DNA from: Actinomycetota bacterium
GTDB lineage: Bacteria > Actinomycetota > Thermoleophilia > Gaiellales > F1-60-MAGs149
Reading direction: 5' to 3'
Length of the DNA stretch: 25,047 nt
Assembly: GCA_947481755.1 (NCBI GenBank)
Contig: CANKHS010000003.1
Location: 1-25,047, forward strand
Shown here: piece by piece, positions 7,886-15,918 of the stretch
How positions within the stretch are numbered: position 1 is the first letter of the stretch
How the letters are laid out: every line of letters starts with the position of its first letter
Notes under the pieces: model-generated
Told to the model about the DNA's origin: nothing
The model's database searches: none
What the model saw: the letters and a program-made list of their open reading frames with translations, nothing else
Made by a program: the position numbers and the translations under genes

Positions 7886-7891
7886 AGAATA
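7886..7891 (-). promoter_or_regulatory. Putative -10 box of the tRNA gene
   Basis: TATTCT on the minus strand ends ten bases before the mature tRNA 5' end, a suitable distance for a short 5' leader. A matching -35 is not clear. Only 42 bases separate the tRNA from the divergent membrane-protein gene, so the two promoters must overlap. Confidence 0.4.
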
Positions 7892-7905
7892 CGCGCCCGA
7901 CACCG

Positions 7906-7911
7906 TACGCT
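7906..7911 (+). promoter_or_regulatory. Putative -10 box for leaderless membrane-protein mRNA
   Basis: TACGCT is followed by six bases and the ATG at 7918. No Shine-Dalgarno sequence is present. It lies within the region expected to hold the tRNA -35 on the other strand. Confidence 0.35.
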
Positions 7912-7917
7912 GTCGTT

Positions 7918-8946
7918 ATGGCACGGATCAAGCCGACCCACGTGATTATTGGCGTGCTCGGTATTGCCATTGTGGCCGGCACGTTCTTGGTTGTGCTGCC
8001 AGAGGTGGCCAGCTATCGCAGCGTGATCGCTCAGTTTCGCCAGTTGACACCAATCGAGCTCGTCGTACTCGTCGGGTTTGCGGTCCTCAACATCGTCACG
8101 TTCGCGCCACCACTCCAAGCCGCTCTCCCCGGCCTAGGTTTCTGGCGCGCGTTGAGCTCGTCACAAATCTCTGCCGCCTTCTCTCATGCGGTGCCCGCGG
8201 GTGATGCACTTGGGATGGGCGCACAGGTTGCGTTGTATCGACGCTGGGGCTTCGGACCACAACCAATCGCGGTCGCCCTGACCCTCGTGGGAGCAGCCAA
8301 TGCGGTCTTCTTCGTCATCCTCCCGCCGCTCGGTCTCGTTCTGCTCCAGTTCGACGGCGAGCGACGAACGGGCCTTTTCGTGATCGCGATCGGCGCACTT
8401 ATCGCGCTCATCGTGATCGTGGGCGTGGTGGTTCGGTCGATCCGTGACGCGGGCGCTGCGCGCCGTGCCGGTACAACAGCAGCGCGTTTTGCCTCGCCCC
8501 TATTGCGGTTGCTACGCAGAGGCCCAGCAGGCGATTGGGGACAGCACGTCGTCGAATTCCGAGCCGAGGCGATTGTCGTGCTTCGACAGCGCTGGCTCGG
8601 ACTGCTCGCCGCCACGCTGGCGTCGAACATCGCCGTCTTCGCGTGCGTGGTCGTTGCACTTCGCGTCTGCGGTGCAGACGCTGCCCAGCTCTCGTGGCAG
8701 GAGATTCTCGTCGCCTGGTCGCTGACGCGCCTGCTCCTGATGATTCCGATCACCCCTGGGGGTATCGGCTTCGTCGAGCTCGGCATGACGGGGCTGCTGG
8801 TCGCGTTCGGCGGTGACCACACGGCCGTCGTGGCGGGCGTGCTGCTCGAGCGCGCCTTGACGTTCCTGCCGCCCATTGTTCTCGGCATTATTTTTGGCAC
8901 CATCGTCGGCGTCGATCGCCGAGGCAACGTCACGGCAGAGAGCTAG
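7918..8946 (+). CDS. Lysylphosphatidylglycerol synthase transmembrane-region (UPF0104) family membrane protein
   Basis: The 342-residue protein is strongly hydrophobic with about eight predicted membrane segments. The first is IIGVLGIAIVAGTFLVVLP and the last FLPPIVLGIIFGTIVGV. The conserved ITPGGIGFVELGMTGLL segment near residues 278-294 is typical of the LPG_synthase_TM/UPF0104 family. Some members are flippase domains of MprF and others act in glycolipid or lipid export. The cytosolic aminoacyl-transferase domain of MprF is missing, so this is a stand-alone membrane domain with unknown lipid substrate. The upstream in-frame ATG within the tRNA region is rejected. The ATG at 7918 is preferred because the TM segment begins right after MARIKPTH. 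Its stop overlaps the convergent kinase gene (CTAG at 8943-8946). Confidence 0.82.
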   Translation: MARIKPTHVIIGVLGIAIVAGTFLVVLPEVASYRSVIAQFRQLTPIELVVLVGFAVLNIVTFAPPLQAALPGLGFWRALSSSQISAAFSHAVPAGDALGMGAQVALYRRWGFGPQPIAVALTLVGAANAVFFVILPPLGLVLLQFDGERRTGLFVIAIGALIALIVIVGVVVRSIRDAGAARRAGTTAARFASPLLRLLRRGPAGDWGQHVVEFRAEAIVVLRQRWLGLLAATLASNIAVFACVVVALRVCGADAAQLSWQEILVAWSLTRLLLMIPITPGGIGFVELGMTGLLVAFGGDHTAVVAGVLLERALTFLPPIVLGIIFGTIVGVDRRGNVTAES

Positions 8947-9899
8947 TCGGCTTCGCCGTGGCGCGTTGGTGCGCCGGCGACATCGAGCGCACGGGTCGCC
9001 CGCGCGGTCACCAACTGGTACAGCACGAGGAGCTGGGTGATTGCCAGGGCATCGGATCGATACAGATCCATGCCGCGCGTAAATTGCCCGAGTCGGTCGA
9101 GCTGGAGATGACGTGCGAAATGCAGGCGATCCCAGATTGCCTCTTCGATTTCCTGTGCGCGGCCGGGCGGCAGGATGCCCGGCACGTTCAACAACTGCTC
9201 GCCGTGCGGCATCTTTGTGATGGTGAGGTCGTCGGGCCCCTCTCCGCCGAGTCCCGAGAGATCTGGGTGTGGAAGTGTGGGCCGCAGCAGAATCTCGGCG
9301 TCGAGGTTCTTCTCTTCGGGGCGGCTGCCGTGGCGAAACGTGATCACGAGATCCGCGAAGGCGCGTTGTGGTCGCACCCATTTGACCGAGTCGCGCTCGC
9401 GATGATCCATCTCATCGAGCACCTCATCCGTCGTGTAGCCGCGGCGCGTCGTGTCACGAAGCAATTTCCACGCCCGCCGGATTTCCTCTGGCGGATCCAT
9501 GTAGACGGTGCAGTCAAAGCGCCGTCGTAATTCCTCGGTCTGAAGGCACAGCAATCCGTCGACCACGGTGTACGGGCCGGGCTGGAGGTAGTGCGGCGGT
9601 CCAAGCGTGCCGTCGGTGTGGCGATAGGTGGGCTTGAGGATCGCGCGCTGCGTCGAGAGCGTCTCGAGATCACGAGCCATGATGTCGAGATAGTTGGCAT
9701 CGGGATTGAGGGGCGTAATGCCCATCACCTTGCGCTGAGCACGGTCATAGCGGTGATAGTCGTCGCTCGGAACGTGGGCGACCTGCTCCTCGCCAAGCAC
9801 GCGGGCGAGACCACGCGTCAGCGTCGTCTTGCCACTCGCCGAATCGCCAACCACGGCCAGCATCGTCGAGGGGGCGACGCCTTGACGGATCCCTGTCAT
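8943..9899 (-). CDS. Phosphoribulokinase / uridine kinase family protein
   Basis: This 318-residue P-loop kinase has Walker A GDSASGKT at residues 18-25, the paired acidic residues DDY at 46-48 that are typical of phosphoribulokinase, KPTYRHTDG at 89-97, VVDGLL at 112-117 (equivalent to EGLHP) and YMDPPEEIRRAWKLLRD. It resembles the non-proteobacterial phosphoribulokinases, which phosphorylate ribulose 5-phosphate to ribulose 1,5-bisphosphate. No RuBisCO or other Calvin-cycle gene is in the window, so the substrate remains open. The frame continues upstream, but the promoter-proximal ATG at 9899 fits the family N-terminus, with CACGAT six bases before it. It is divergent from the diol dehydratase operon, sharing an 88-base intergenic region. 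Confidence 0.8.
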   Translation of the reverse strand: MTGIRQGVAPSTMLAVVGDSASGKTTLTRGLARVLGEEQVAHVPSDDYHRYDRAQRKVMGITPLNPDANYLDIMARDLETLSTQRAILKPTYRHTDGTLGPPHYLQPGPYTVVDGLLCLQTEELRRRFDCTVYMDPPEEIRRAWKLLRDTTRRGYTTDEVLDEMDHRERDSVKWVRPQRAFADLVITFRHGSRPEEKNLDAEILLRPTLPHPDLSGLGGEGPDDLTITKMPHGEQLLNVPGILPPGRAQEIEEAIWDRLHFARHLQLDRLGQFTRGMDLYRSDALAITQLLVLYQLVTARATRALDVAGAPTRHGEAD

Positions 9900-9905
9900 G
9901 GCGGA

Positions 9906-9911
9906 ATCGTG
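9906..9911 (-). promoter_or_regulatory. Putative -10 box for the kinase gene
   Basis: CACGAT on the minus strand is followed by six bases and the ATG at 9899. No Shine-Dalgarno sequence is seen. This box is a weak match when taken alone. Confidence 0.3.
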
Positions 9912-9975
9912 GCAGGTTCCGATCCACAGGTGTCCGCTTATGCTCGTCAGGCCAGCCGGCAACAGGAAAACGCGG

Positions 9976-9981
9976 TAGCAT
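9976..9981 (+). promoter_or_regulatory. Putative -10 box of the diol dehydratase operon
   Basis: TAGCAT is followed by six bases and the ATG at 9988, which is consistent with a leaderless operon mRNA. There is no convincing -35. No long leader is available here, so a cobalamin riboswitch in this gap is unlikely. Confidence 0.38.
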
Positions 9982-9987
9982 CGCCCC

Positions 9988-12237
9988 ATGGAGCCGGCTG
10001 AGGGAACGTCTCGACGGAGCGCATTTTTTGAAACGCGCGCGATCAGTCGCGACGTCGTCGTGCCCGAGTACCCCGAACTCGGCCTGATCGCCTTCGATAG
10101 CCCCAACGATCCCAAGCCATCGGTTCGTGTTGAGGACGGGCGGATCGTTGAAATTGACGGGCGATCAGAGGCTGATTTCGATCTGATCGATGCGTTTCTC
10201 GCGACCCACGGGATCAATCCGATGGTCGCCGAGGAGGCGATGGCGCTGGATGACATCGCCTTCGCGCGCATGCTCTGTAGCCACGACGTACCCCGCACCG
10301 AGATCCTGCGCCTCGTCGAAGGCATGACGCCTGCCAAGGTCTCACGCATTCTGGGTCTGCTGAGCCCGCTCGAGTTGATGCAGGCGATGGCGAAGATGCG
10401 GGCACGTCGTACACCCTCGATCCAGGCGCACGTCACCAATCGCATCGACCACCCGCTCCTGATTGCCGCCGACGCGGCAAGTGCCGTGGCGCTCGGCTTC
10501 CGCGAGTTGGAGACAACGGTCCCCGTGCTGCGCGATGCCCCACTCGTCGCCCTTGCACTCCTCATCGGTAGTCAGGTACCTGCCCCAGGCGCGCTGACGC
10601 AGTGCTCCGTCGAAGAGAAGACCGAACTCGAACTCGGCATGCGCGGTCTGACGACCTACGCCGAAACGGTCTCTGTCTACGGCACCGAGCAGGTCTTTCT
10701 CGATGGCGATGACACCCCCTGGTCAAAGGCACTCTTGGCTTCCTCCTATGCCTCCCGCGGTCTCAAAATGCGCTTTACCTCTGGGTCGGGCGCCGAGGTC
10801 CTGATGGGTGCTGCGGAGGGTAAGTCGATGCTCTACCTCGAGGCGCGCTGTGTGGCAATCACCCGTGCCGCTGGCTCACAGGGCACACAGAATGGCGGCA
10901 TCGACGGCATCAATGTCACCGGCTCCGTGCCGAACGGTATGCGCGAGATCCTCGCCGAGAACGTAATGGCAACGCTCTACGGTCTGGAGTCGTGCACGGG
11001 CAACGACACGCAGATGAGCGCGTCAGATATCCGACGCACCGCGCACACGCTGCCGTTGCTGCTTGCCGGCTCGGACTTCCTCTTCAGCGGCTTTGGTTCG
11101 ATCCCGAGCTACGACAACACCTTTGGCGCCTCGAACTTCAATGCCGAAGACATCGACGACTACATGATGGTCCAACGCGATTGGGGCTTTGAAGGTGTGT
11201 TGCGGTCGCAGGGCGACGACACCCTCTTGCCACTACGACGCCGCGCCGCCGAGGCTTGTCGGGCGGTGCTCGACGAACTCGATCTGATGACGTTCGACGA
11301 TGCCGAGCTCGAGCGTGTGGTGACGGCCCACGGCAGCCTCGACGTGGCAGAACACCAGACGGACGAGACGGCGCGTGCGGGCGATGCGATCATCGAGCGA
11401 GAGATCACCGCCGTCGACGTCGTGCGCGCGCTGTCGATCCGCGGCTTCGAACTCGAGGCCGAGCGCGTACTCGAGATGACCCGCCAACGCCTGTTTGGCG
11501 ACCACCTCCAAACCTCGGCGATCTTCGCCGAGGACATGAGCGTGTTGAGCGCACTCACGGACCCCAATGACTACGCAGGTCCCGGCACCGGCTATCGCCC
11601 GTCTTCTGCTCGCCTCGAGGAAATGGCGCGCGTCCGACAGGAACGTTCGCACGTGGAGTTGCTTGCAGAGCAGGCGCCTCACTCTGGGTGTGTCGTCCTG
11701 ACCGAGACCGGCCCAGCGGCCGTGCGGCCCCGCCCAGACGAGGTTGTCGTTGGCATCTCCCCCGCGTTTGGCGTCGATGTCTGGCTCACGCTCTCCGGCT
11801 TGACGGTGGGCGAGGCGTTGCGCCAGATCCTGGCTGGAATCGAGGAGGAAGGTGTGCACGCCCGTGTCGTGCGCGTCACCCACTCGCTCGACCTCGGCAT
11901 GATCGGCTGGACCGCGGCGAACCTGTCGGGTAGCGGCGTTGCGCTTGGCATTCAAGGGAAGGGAACCGCGTTGATCCACCGCGCGGACCTCCCAACCCTC
12001 GCCAATCTCGAACTGCTGAGCATGGCGCCGCTGATCGACGCCTCGCGCTACCGCCTGATGGGTCGCAATGCCGCGCGTCACGCGCGCGGCGAGAAGCCCT
12101 CCCCGGTGTTGCTGCCCGAGTCGGGTGAGCCGATGGGGCCGCGGTATCACGCCAAGGTCGTAGCGCTGATCAACCGCGAGAGCCAGTGTCTGCGCGCAGG
12201 GACTCCGCAGGAGATTGAGGTCACATGGCCGAGTTGA
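9988..12237 (+). CDS. B12-dependent diol/glycerol dehydratase, fused large (alpha) and medium (beta) subunits
   Basis: The 749-residue protein combines a PduC-like alpha subunit (about 1-560) with a PduD-like beta subunit (about 565-749, from VVLTETGPAAV). The Klebsiella active-site residues Q141, H143, E170, E221, Q296, D335 and S362 align, at a constant offset of 5, with Q146, H148, E175, E226, Q301, D340 and S367. The dehydratase is therefore very likely active on a 1,2-diol or glycerol, yielding an aldehyde through adenosylcobalamin radical chemistry. The N-terminal encapsulation peptide of PduD has no counterpart, since that end is joined to alpha. The 3' end overlaps the gamma gene by 13 bases. 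The exact substrate (propanediol, glycerol or another diol) is not predictable. Confidence 0.93.
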   Translation: MEPAEGTSRRSAFFETRAISRDVVVPEYPELGLIAFDSPNDPKPSVRVEDGRIVEIDGRSEADFDLIDAFLATHGINPMVAEEAMALDDIAFARMLCSHDVPRTEILRLVEGMTPAKVSRILGLLSPLELMQAMAKMRARRTPSIQAHVTNRIDHPLLIAADAASAVALGFRELETTVPVLRDAPLVALALLIGSQVPAPGALTQCSVEEKTELELGMRGLTTYAETVSVYGTEQVFLDGDDTPWSKALLASSYASRGLKMRFTSGSGAEVLMGAAEGKSMLYLEARCVAITRAAGSQGTQNGGIDGINVTGSVPNGMREILAENVMATLYGLESCTGNDTQMSASDIRRTAHTLPLLLAGSDFLFSGFGSIPSYDNTFGASNFNAEDIDDYMMVQRDWGFEGVLRSQGDDTLLPLRRRAAEACRAVLDELDLMTFDDAELERVVTAHGSLDVAEHQTDETARAGDAIIEREITAVDVVRALSIRGFELEAERVLEMTRQRLFGDHLQTSAIFAEDMSVLSALTDPNDYAGPGTGYRPSSARLEEMARVRQERSHVELLAEQAPHSGCVVLTETGPAAVRPRPDEVVVGISPAFGVDVWLTLSGLTVGEALRQILAGIEEEGVHARVVRVTHSLDLGMIGWTAANLSGSGVALGIQGKGTALIHRADLPTLANLELLSMAPLIDASRYRLMGRNAARHARGEKPSPVLLPESGEPMGPRYHAKVVALINRESQCLRAGTPQEIEVTWPS

Positions 12238-12623
12238 ACTATCCCCTTGGAGAACACAACCGCGCCGACGTTCGGTCGCAGACCGGAAAGGCTGCCGACG
12301 AATTGACCGTCGCTGATATCCGCGCCGGCACGATTACCTCTGCCGACGCGGCGGTCGACCCCGACACGTTGCGTCGCCAGGCAGAGTTTGCCGAGCAGGG
12401 TGGCAATCCCCAGTTGGCCGACAATCTCCGTCGCGGTGCCGAACTCGCTCTGTTTTCTGACGATGACGTGCTCCGGTTCTACGACGCTCTGCGTCCCGGC
12501 CGTTCGTCGGTTGCCGAGCTCCAAACGATCGCTGCCGAACTCGAGGCTGGTGGTGGCGTGCGCTGCGCAGCGCTCGTACACGAGGCAATCACGCACTACA
12601 CCCGTCGTGGGCTGATCAGCTGA
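12225..12623 (+). CDS. Diol/glycerol dehydratase small (gamma) subunit
   Basis: The 132-residue protein matches PduE/DhaB3-type gamma subunits: YPLGEHNRADVRSQTGKAADELT at the N-terminus followed by TSADAAVDPDTLRRQAEFAE and the helical C-terminus ending in HYTRRGLIS. It lacks the extra N-terminal 35-40 residues of enteric PduE, consistent with an enzyme that is not packed into a microcompartment. The ATG at 12225 lies inside the end of the fused subunit gene (13-base overlap), indicating coupled translation and assembly of the holoenzyme. Confidence 0.93.
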   Translation: MAELNYPLGEHNRADVRSQTGKAADELTVADIRAGTITSADAAVDPDTLRRQAEFAEQGGNPQLADNLRRGAELALFSDDDVLRFYDALRPGRSSVAELQTIAAELEAGGGVRCAALVHEAITHYTRRGLIS

Positions 12624-12624
12624 C

Positions 12625-14313
12625 GTGCTCGTCGCCGGTGTTGATGTTGGCAACGCTACGACCGAGGTCGCGTTAGCGCGGCTCGTACCAGGGCAACCAC
12701 CTGAGCATCTGAGTGTCACGCGCGGGCCAACGACGGGAGCAAAGGGCACGGCAGAGTCTGCCCAGGGTGTGCTCGACCTGATCGAGCGGGCCAGTCGGCG
12801 ACTCGGCGAGACACCAACGCGCATTCTGCTGGCTGATCTCCATCCGGTCGAGACCGGGCTTCGCGAACTCGCGGCCGAAAGCGAAGAGGACCTCGGCGGC
12901 GTTGGCATCGCTCGCCCCGTCAGCGCCACGCCGTCGGGCGTCGGGGCAGCGGCTGGGCAGCTGATCGATCTTGCCGAGCTCGTCGGCGACCCGTTACCGG
13001 TCCCGGTGATCCCGATTGTCGGGCCGATCGACTTTGACGCGGCCGCAGCGGCTCTCAATGCAGCTCGGGCGGCGGGCTGGCAACTGGTGGCGATCATCGT
13101 GGCGGGCGACGACGGTGTGTTGATCGGCAACCGCGTTGATGCCACGCTGCCAATCGTCGATGAGGTGGCGGATACCGACGAGTTGCCGCGCGGCGCGTGG
13201 GCTGCCGTCGAGGTGGCGCCGCTTGGTGCAACAGTCGTCCAGCTCGCCGATCCGTTGCGTCTAGCCGTGTTGCTGTCGCTCGATCCCACGCGTGCGCGTG
13301 GTGCCCGTAATGCGGCACGCGCGTTGCTTGGCCATCGGGCAGGCATTGCCGTTCGCCGCGAGGCGTCCGGTGGCACCACCGAACAAGAGCAGCCACACCT
13401 CGCGACTCTGATCGATGGTTCGACCCGCGCGATCGATATCAGCACCACACCACCGGGCGTGGGCGACGTGGTTGCGATCGAAGGAATCGACGCCAACCTG
13501 ATTGACGCGTTTTGGGCACCGCTCCCTGAGGCAATCGACGACGCGGCACTCTCGCTACGCCTCCGTCAACGTCGAGCAGTTGGACTCGCGGTGCTCGCAC
13601 GCCGCGACGACCGTGCGCTCGAACAGGCCCTTGGTGAGCGTTTCCCCGGCGAGGTTGTCGTCGTCGCCGCCGAGACCGCAGCCGCAGTGGCTGGAGCGTC
13701 AACAACTCCAGGTGCCGGCCACGCCCCCATCGTGATCGACATGGGCGGAGGTACCGTCGACCTCCACGTCCAGCTCGATGACCGCGACGTTGCCATCGCA
13801 ACTGCCGGTGCCGGCCTTCTCGTTGATCGCATCTGTGGCGCGATTCTCGGCATTAATCCGCTGCGTGCGGAGCAGGCGAAGCGACACCCAAGTGTGCACG
13901 TCGAGACGCCCTTCATCCTGAGGCACGAGGACGGCAGCCGAACGTTTCTCACCTCCCCCGCTCCTCCACAGTCTGTCGCGCACCTCTGCATCACGGAGCG
14001 TCAAGACGGTTCCCTCGACGCACTCGAGACCGACCTCGCACCCGAAGTCTGGGCCCGGCTGCGCCGGGCCGCGAAACGGACGATCATCGCAGGCAATCTC
14101 CGTCGGGCGATTACCGCTGCCGGCGGCCTTCCCCGCGGGGAGCTCGCTGTCCTCGTAGGTGGTTGTGCCGAAGACGCCGAGATCGTCAGCGAGGTGTCGT
14201 TGGCTCTCGCCGATCTCGACCTTGCCATTGCGCGCGGCGATGTCTTGGGCGAACACGGACCACGGGCCGCCGTTGCCGTTGGGCTCGTCTTGCTCCACGC
14301 GGAGACCCTATGA
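12625..14313 (+). CDS. Diol dehydratase reactivase, large ATPase subunit (DdrA/PduG-like)
   Basis: This 562-residue protein has the actin/Hsp70-like ATPase fold of DdrA. The N-terminal phosphate-1 motif is AGVDVGNATTEVAL (residues 3-16), and the central IDMGGGTVDLHV (about residues 371-382) is phosphate-2. Such proteins use ATP to release inactivated cobalamin from the dehydratase. The GTG start at 12625 is one base after the gamma-subunit stop. The length is a little below the roughly 600 residues of enteric DdrA. The stop overlaps the start of the small reactivase gene (ATGA at 14310-14313). Confidence 0.92.
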   Translation: MLVAGVDVGNATTEVALARLVPGQPPEHLSVTRGPTTGAKGTAESAQGVLDLIERASRRLGETPTRILLADLHPVETGLRELAAESEEDLGGVGIARPVSATPSGVGAAAGQLIDLAELVGDPLPVPVIPIVGPIDFDAAAAALNAARAAGWQLVAIIVAGDDGVLIGNRVDATLPIVDEVADTDELPRGAWAAVEVAPLGATVVQLADPLRLAVLLSLDPTRARGARNAARALLGHRAGIAVRREASGGTTEQEQPHLATLIDGSTRAIDISTTPPGVGDVVAIEGIDANLIDAFWAPLPEAIDDAALSLRLRQRRAVGLAVLARRDDRALEQALGERFPGEVVVVAAETAAAVAGASTTPGAGHAPIVIDMGGGTVDLHVQLDDRDVAIATAGAGLLVDRICGAILGINPLRAEQAKRHPSVHVETPFILRHEDGSRTFLTSPAPPQSVAHLCITERQDGSLDALETDLAPEVWARLRRAAKRTIIAGNLRRAITAAGGLPRGELAVLVGGCAEDAEIVSEVSLALADLDLAIARGDVLGEHGPRAAVAVGLVLLHAETL

Positions 14314-14612
14314 GCGCCCCGGCCGTCGTACTGGCCAGTGCCGACGCGGGACTGATCCGACTCGTTGCGGCCGCCTTCGAAGAAGAGGCCGTGCCGCTCC
14401 AGATCCTGGCCGAGCCAATCTCGGCACGGGCCGCTGCGCTGCGCTCGCCACTCGGGATTGGGCTCGCAGTCAATGGTGCCGAGCTCGTCATTGCACTCTC
14501 CACGGGAACCGACGACGCATACCTCCAAGGACCTGTGGGTGACGCTCGCCTGCTCGGTCGTGCTGCCGCCCGGCTCGCGGCGCGACGACCACTGGGAGAA
14601 TTCGCGGGATGA
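14310..14612 (+). CDS. Diol dehydratase reactivase, small subunit (DdrB/PduH-like)
   Basis: The 100-residue protein starts at the ATG overlapping the DdrA-like stop. It shows the DdrB pattern: an N-terminal beta strand VVLASADAGLIRLVAAAFEE, then EPISARAAALRSPLGIGLAVNG and GPVGDARLLGRAAARLA. It is shorter than enteric DdrB (about 125 residues). DdrB pairs with DdrA and exchanges with the dehydratase beta subunit during reactivation. Its stop is shared with the following SDR start (ATGA at 14609-14612). Confidence 0.85.
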   Translation: MSAPAVVLASADAGLIRLVAAAFEEEAVPLQILAEPISARAAALRSPLGIGLAVNGAELVIALSTGTDDAYLQGPVGDARLLGRAAARLAARRPLGEFAG

Positions 14613-15367
14613 CACCGATGCGCGCACTCGTGACCGGCGGTACCTCGGGCATTGGCGCCGCCATCTGTCGTCGCCTTGCTGCGGATGGCTGGCACGTCGC
14701 GGCTGCGGGACGCTCGCAGGAACGAGCCGATGCGATGTCTATCGAGATCGGCGGCGTGGCAATCGTCGGCGATGTTGGCAACTCGACCGACGACACCGTC
14801 GCCCGCGCCGCCGAGGCTTTGGGCGGCCTCGACGCCGTGATCCTCAACGCTGGAGTCATCCTCGACGCCGACCTCCCGAATACTCCCGATGCCGATTGGG
14901 ATCTCTTGATGAGCGTCAATGTCCTTGCCGTGCATCGCCAGGCACGAGCCGCCTTGCCTCACCTGCAGGCGTCGCAAGGCTCGCTGCTGATTACCGCTTC
15001 TGACGCTGGCGTTTGGGGTGAGGCCCCAATTGCCGCCTACTCGATCGCTAAACGGATGGCCTTGACGATGACGCGCTGTCTCGCCGCCGAATGGGGACCC
15101 GTCGGAGTGCGGGTCAACGCGATCTGCCCCGGTGACACCGCCCCAGGCATGTTGACCACCACGACCGGGCGTCGCACGCCGGGTGCGACCGACGGCTGGT
15201 TACCCCCACCGCTCGGAACGATCCTCCGCGGCGAAGACATCGCGGCGGCCGCAGCCTTCTTGGTCAGCGCAGATGCCTCCCGCATCTCCGGCACTGGCCT
15301 GCTGATCGATGCGGGTATGCGTTCGTCGACAACCGCGTGGCAGGCCCACCCAGGGGTCGATCGATGA
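14609..15367 (+). CDS. Short-chain dehydrogenase/reductase (SDR), intact
   Basis: The 252-residue classical SDR has the cofactor motif TGGTSGIG (9-16), NAG (80-82), and the catalytic Ser131, Tyr144 and Lys148 (YSIAK). The C-terminal SGTGLLIDAGM is typical. It should interconvert an alcohol and an aldehyde or ketone with NAD(P)H. Its position in the diol dehydratase operon suggests it reduces or oxidises the dehydratase product or a related diol, but the direction and substrate are unknown. It is coupled on both sides by ATGA overlaps. Confidence 0.9.
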   Translation: MTPMRALVTGGTSGIGAAICRRLAADGWHVAAAGRSQERADAMSIEIGGVAIVGDVGNSTDDTVARAAEALGGLDAVILNAGVILDADLPNTPDADWDLLMSVNVLAVHRQARAALPHLQASQGSLLITASDAGVWGEAPIAAYSIAKRMALTMTRCLAAEWGPVGVRVNAICPGDTAPGMLTTTTGRRTPGATDGWLPPPLGTILRGEDIAAAAAFLVSADASRISGTGLLIDAGMRSSTTAWQAHPGVDR

Positions 15368-15918
15368 CGCGCCTCGTGATCGGCACACACGGTGCGGTTG
15401 CCCAGGCGCTAGCCGATGGTGCCCGCTTTGCCTCGTCGCCCGCCCGCACCACCGTGCGCGAAATCGTCCGACGCGACCGCCCGACCGAATTGGCGATCGT
15501 CGCGTTGCCGCCCTCGCTTGGCCCGCTCGGTGCTCTGGAGACGAGCGAACTCGAGCGACTCTTAGGCGAGACGCTGACGGCCGCGGCTGCCGCTCTTCAG
15601 ACTCTGAGCGAACTCGAGCTGTCGACGCGTGTCGTGATCGTCTGCCCAACCGGCGGCCTAATCCCCGACCACAGCGATGGCGTGCGATCACTGATCGCGG
15701 CCGGGCTCGTGATGCTGATGGAGGTTGCCTCGACACTGCCCGGCATCGCCGTCAATGCAATTCTTGTCGCCGATGCAACTGCACCCGCCGAGGTCGCTAC
15801 CGTCGCCAACCTTATGCTTGGCACTAGCGCCGAATCAATCAATGGCACAACCATTCGCATGGACGGTGGACACGATGCTGTGCTCGCCGCCGAGACCCGT
15901 ACCGAGGAGCTGAACTAA
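15364..15918 (+). CDS. Degenerate SDR-fold protein lacking the catalytic residues
   Basis: This 184-residue protein starts at the ATG at 15364, overlapping the previous stop; an upstream in-frame ATG at 15337 is within the SDR gene. The C-terminal half aligns with SDRs by pattern (IAVNAILVADATAP, then SINGTTIRMDGGH), but the YxxxK motif is replaced by a segment around PDHSDGVRS, the catalytic serine segment reads CPTGG, and the N-terminal cofactor motif is reduced to GTHGAVA. About 60-70 residues are missing compared with its neighbours. The frame is clean and it sits between two intact SDR genes with tight coupling, so it is probably not a decaying pseudogene. A structural or regulatory partner of one of the SDRs is an inference. 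Confidence 0.75.
   Translation: MTRLVIGTHGAVAQALADGARFASSPARTTVREIVRRDRPTELAIVALPPSLGPLGALETSELERLLGETLTAAAAALQTLSELELSTRVVIVCPTGGLIPDHSDGVRSLIAAGLVMLMEVASTLPGIAVNAILVADATAPAEVATVANLMLGTSAESINGTTIRMDGGHDAVLAAETRTEELN

Noticed and set aside
9900..10565. Upstream extension of the kinase reading frame to 10565
   Set aside because: The extension crosses the whole divergent intergenic region and the start of the dehydratase gene. The kinase family N-terminus fits the ATG at 9899.
12147..13496. Minus-strand open frame of 449 codons opposite the dehydratase gamma and reactivase genes
   Set aside because: It is a shadow of well-supported coupled genes, with low-complexity Ser/Arg/Ala composition and no start signals.
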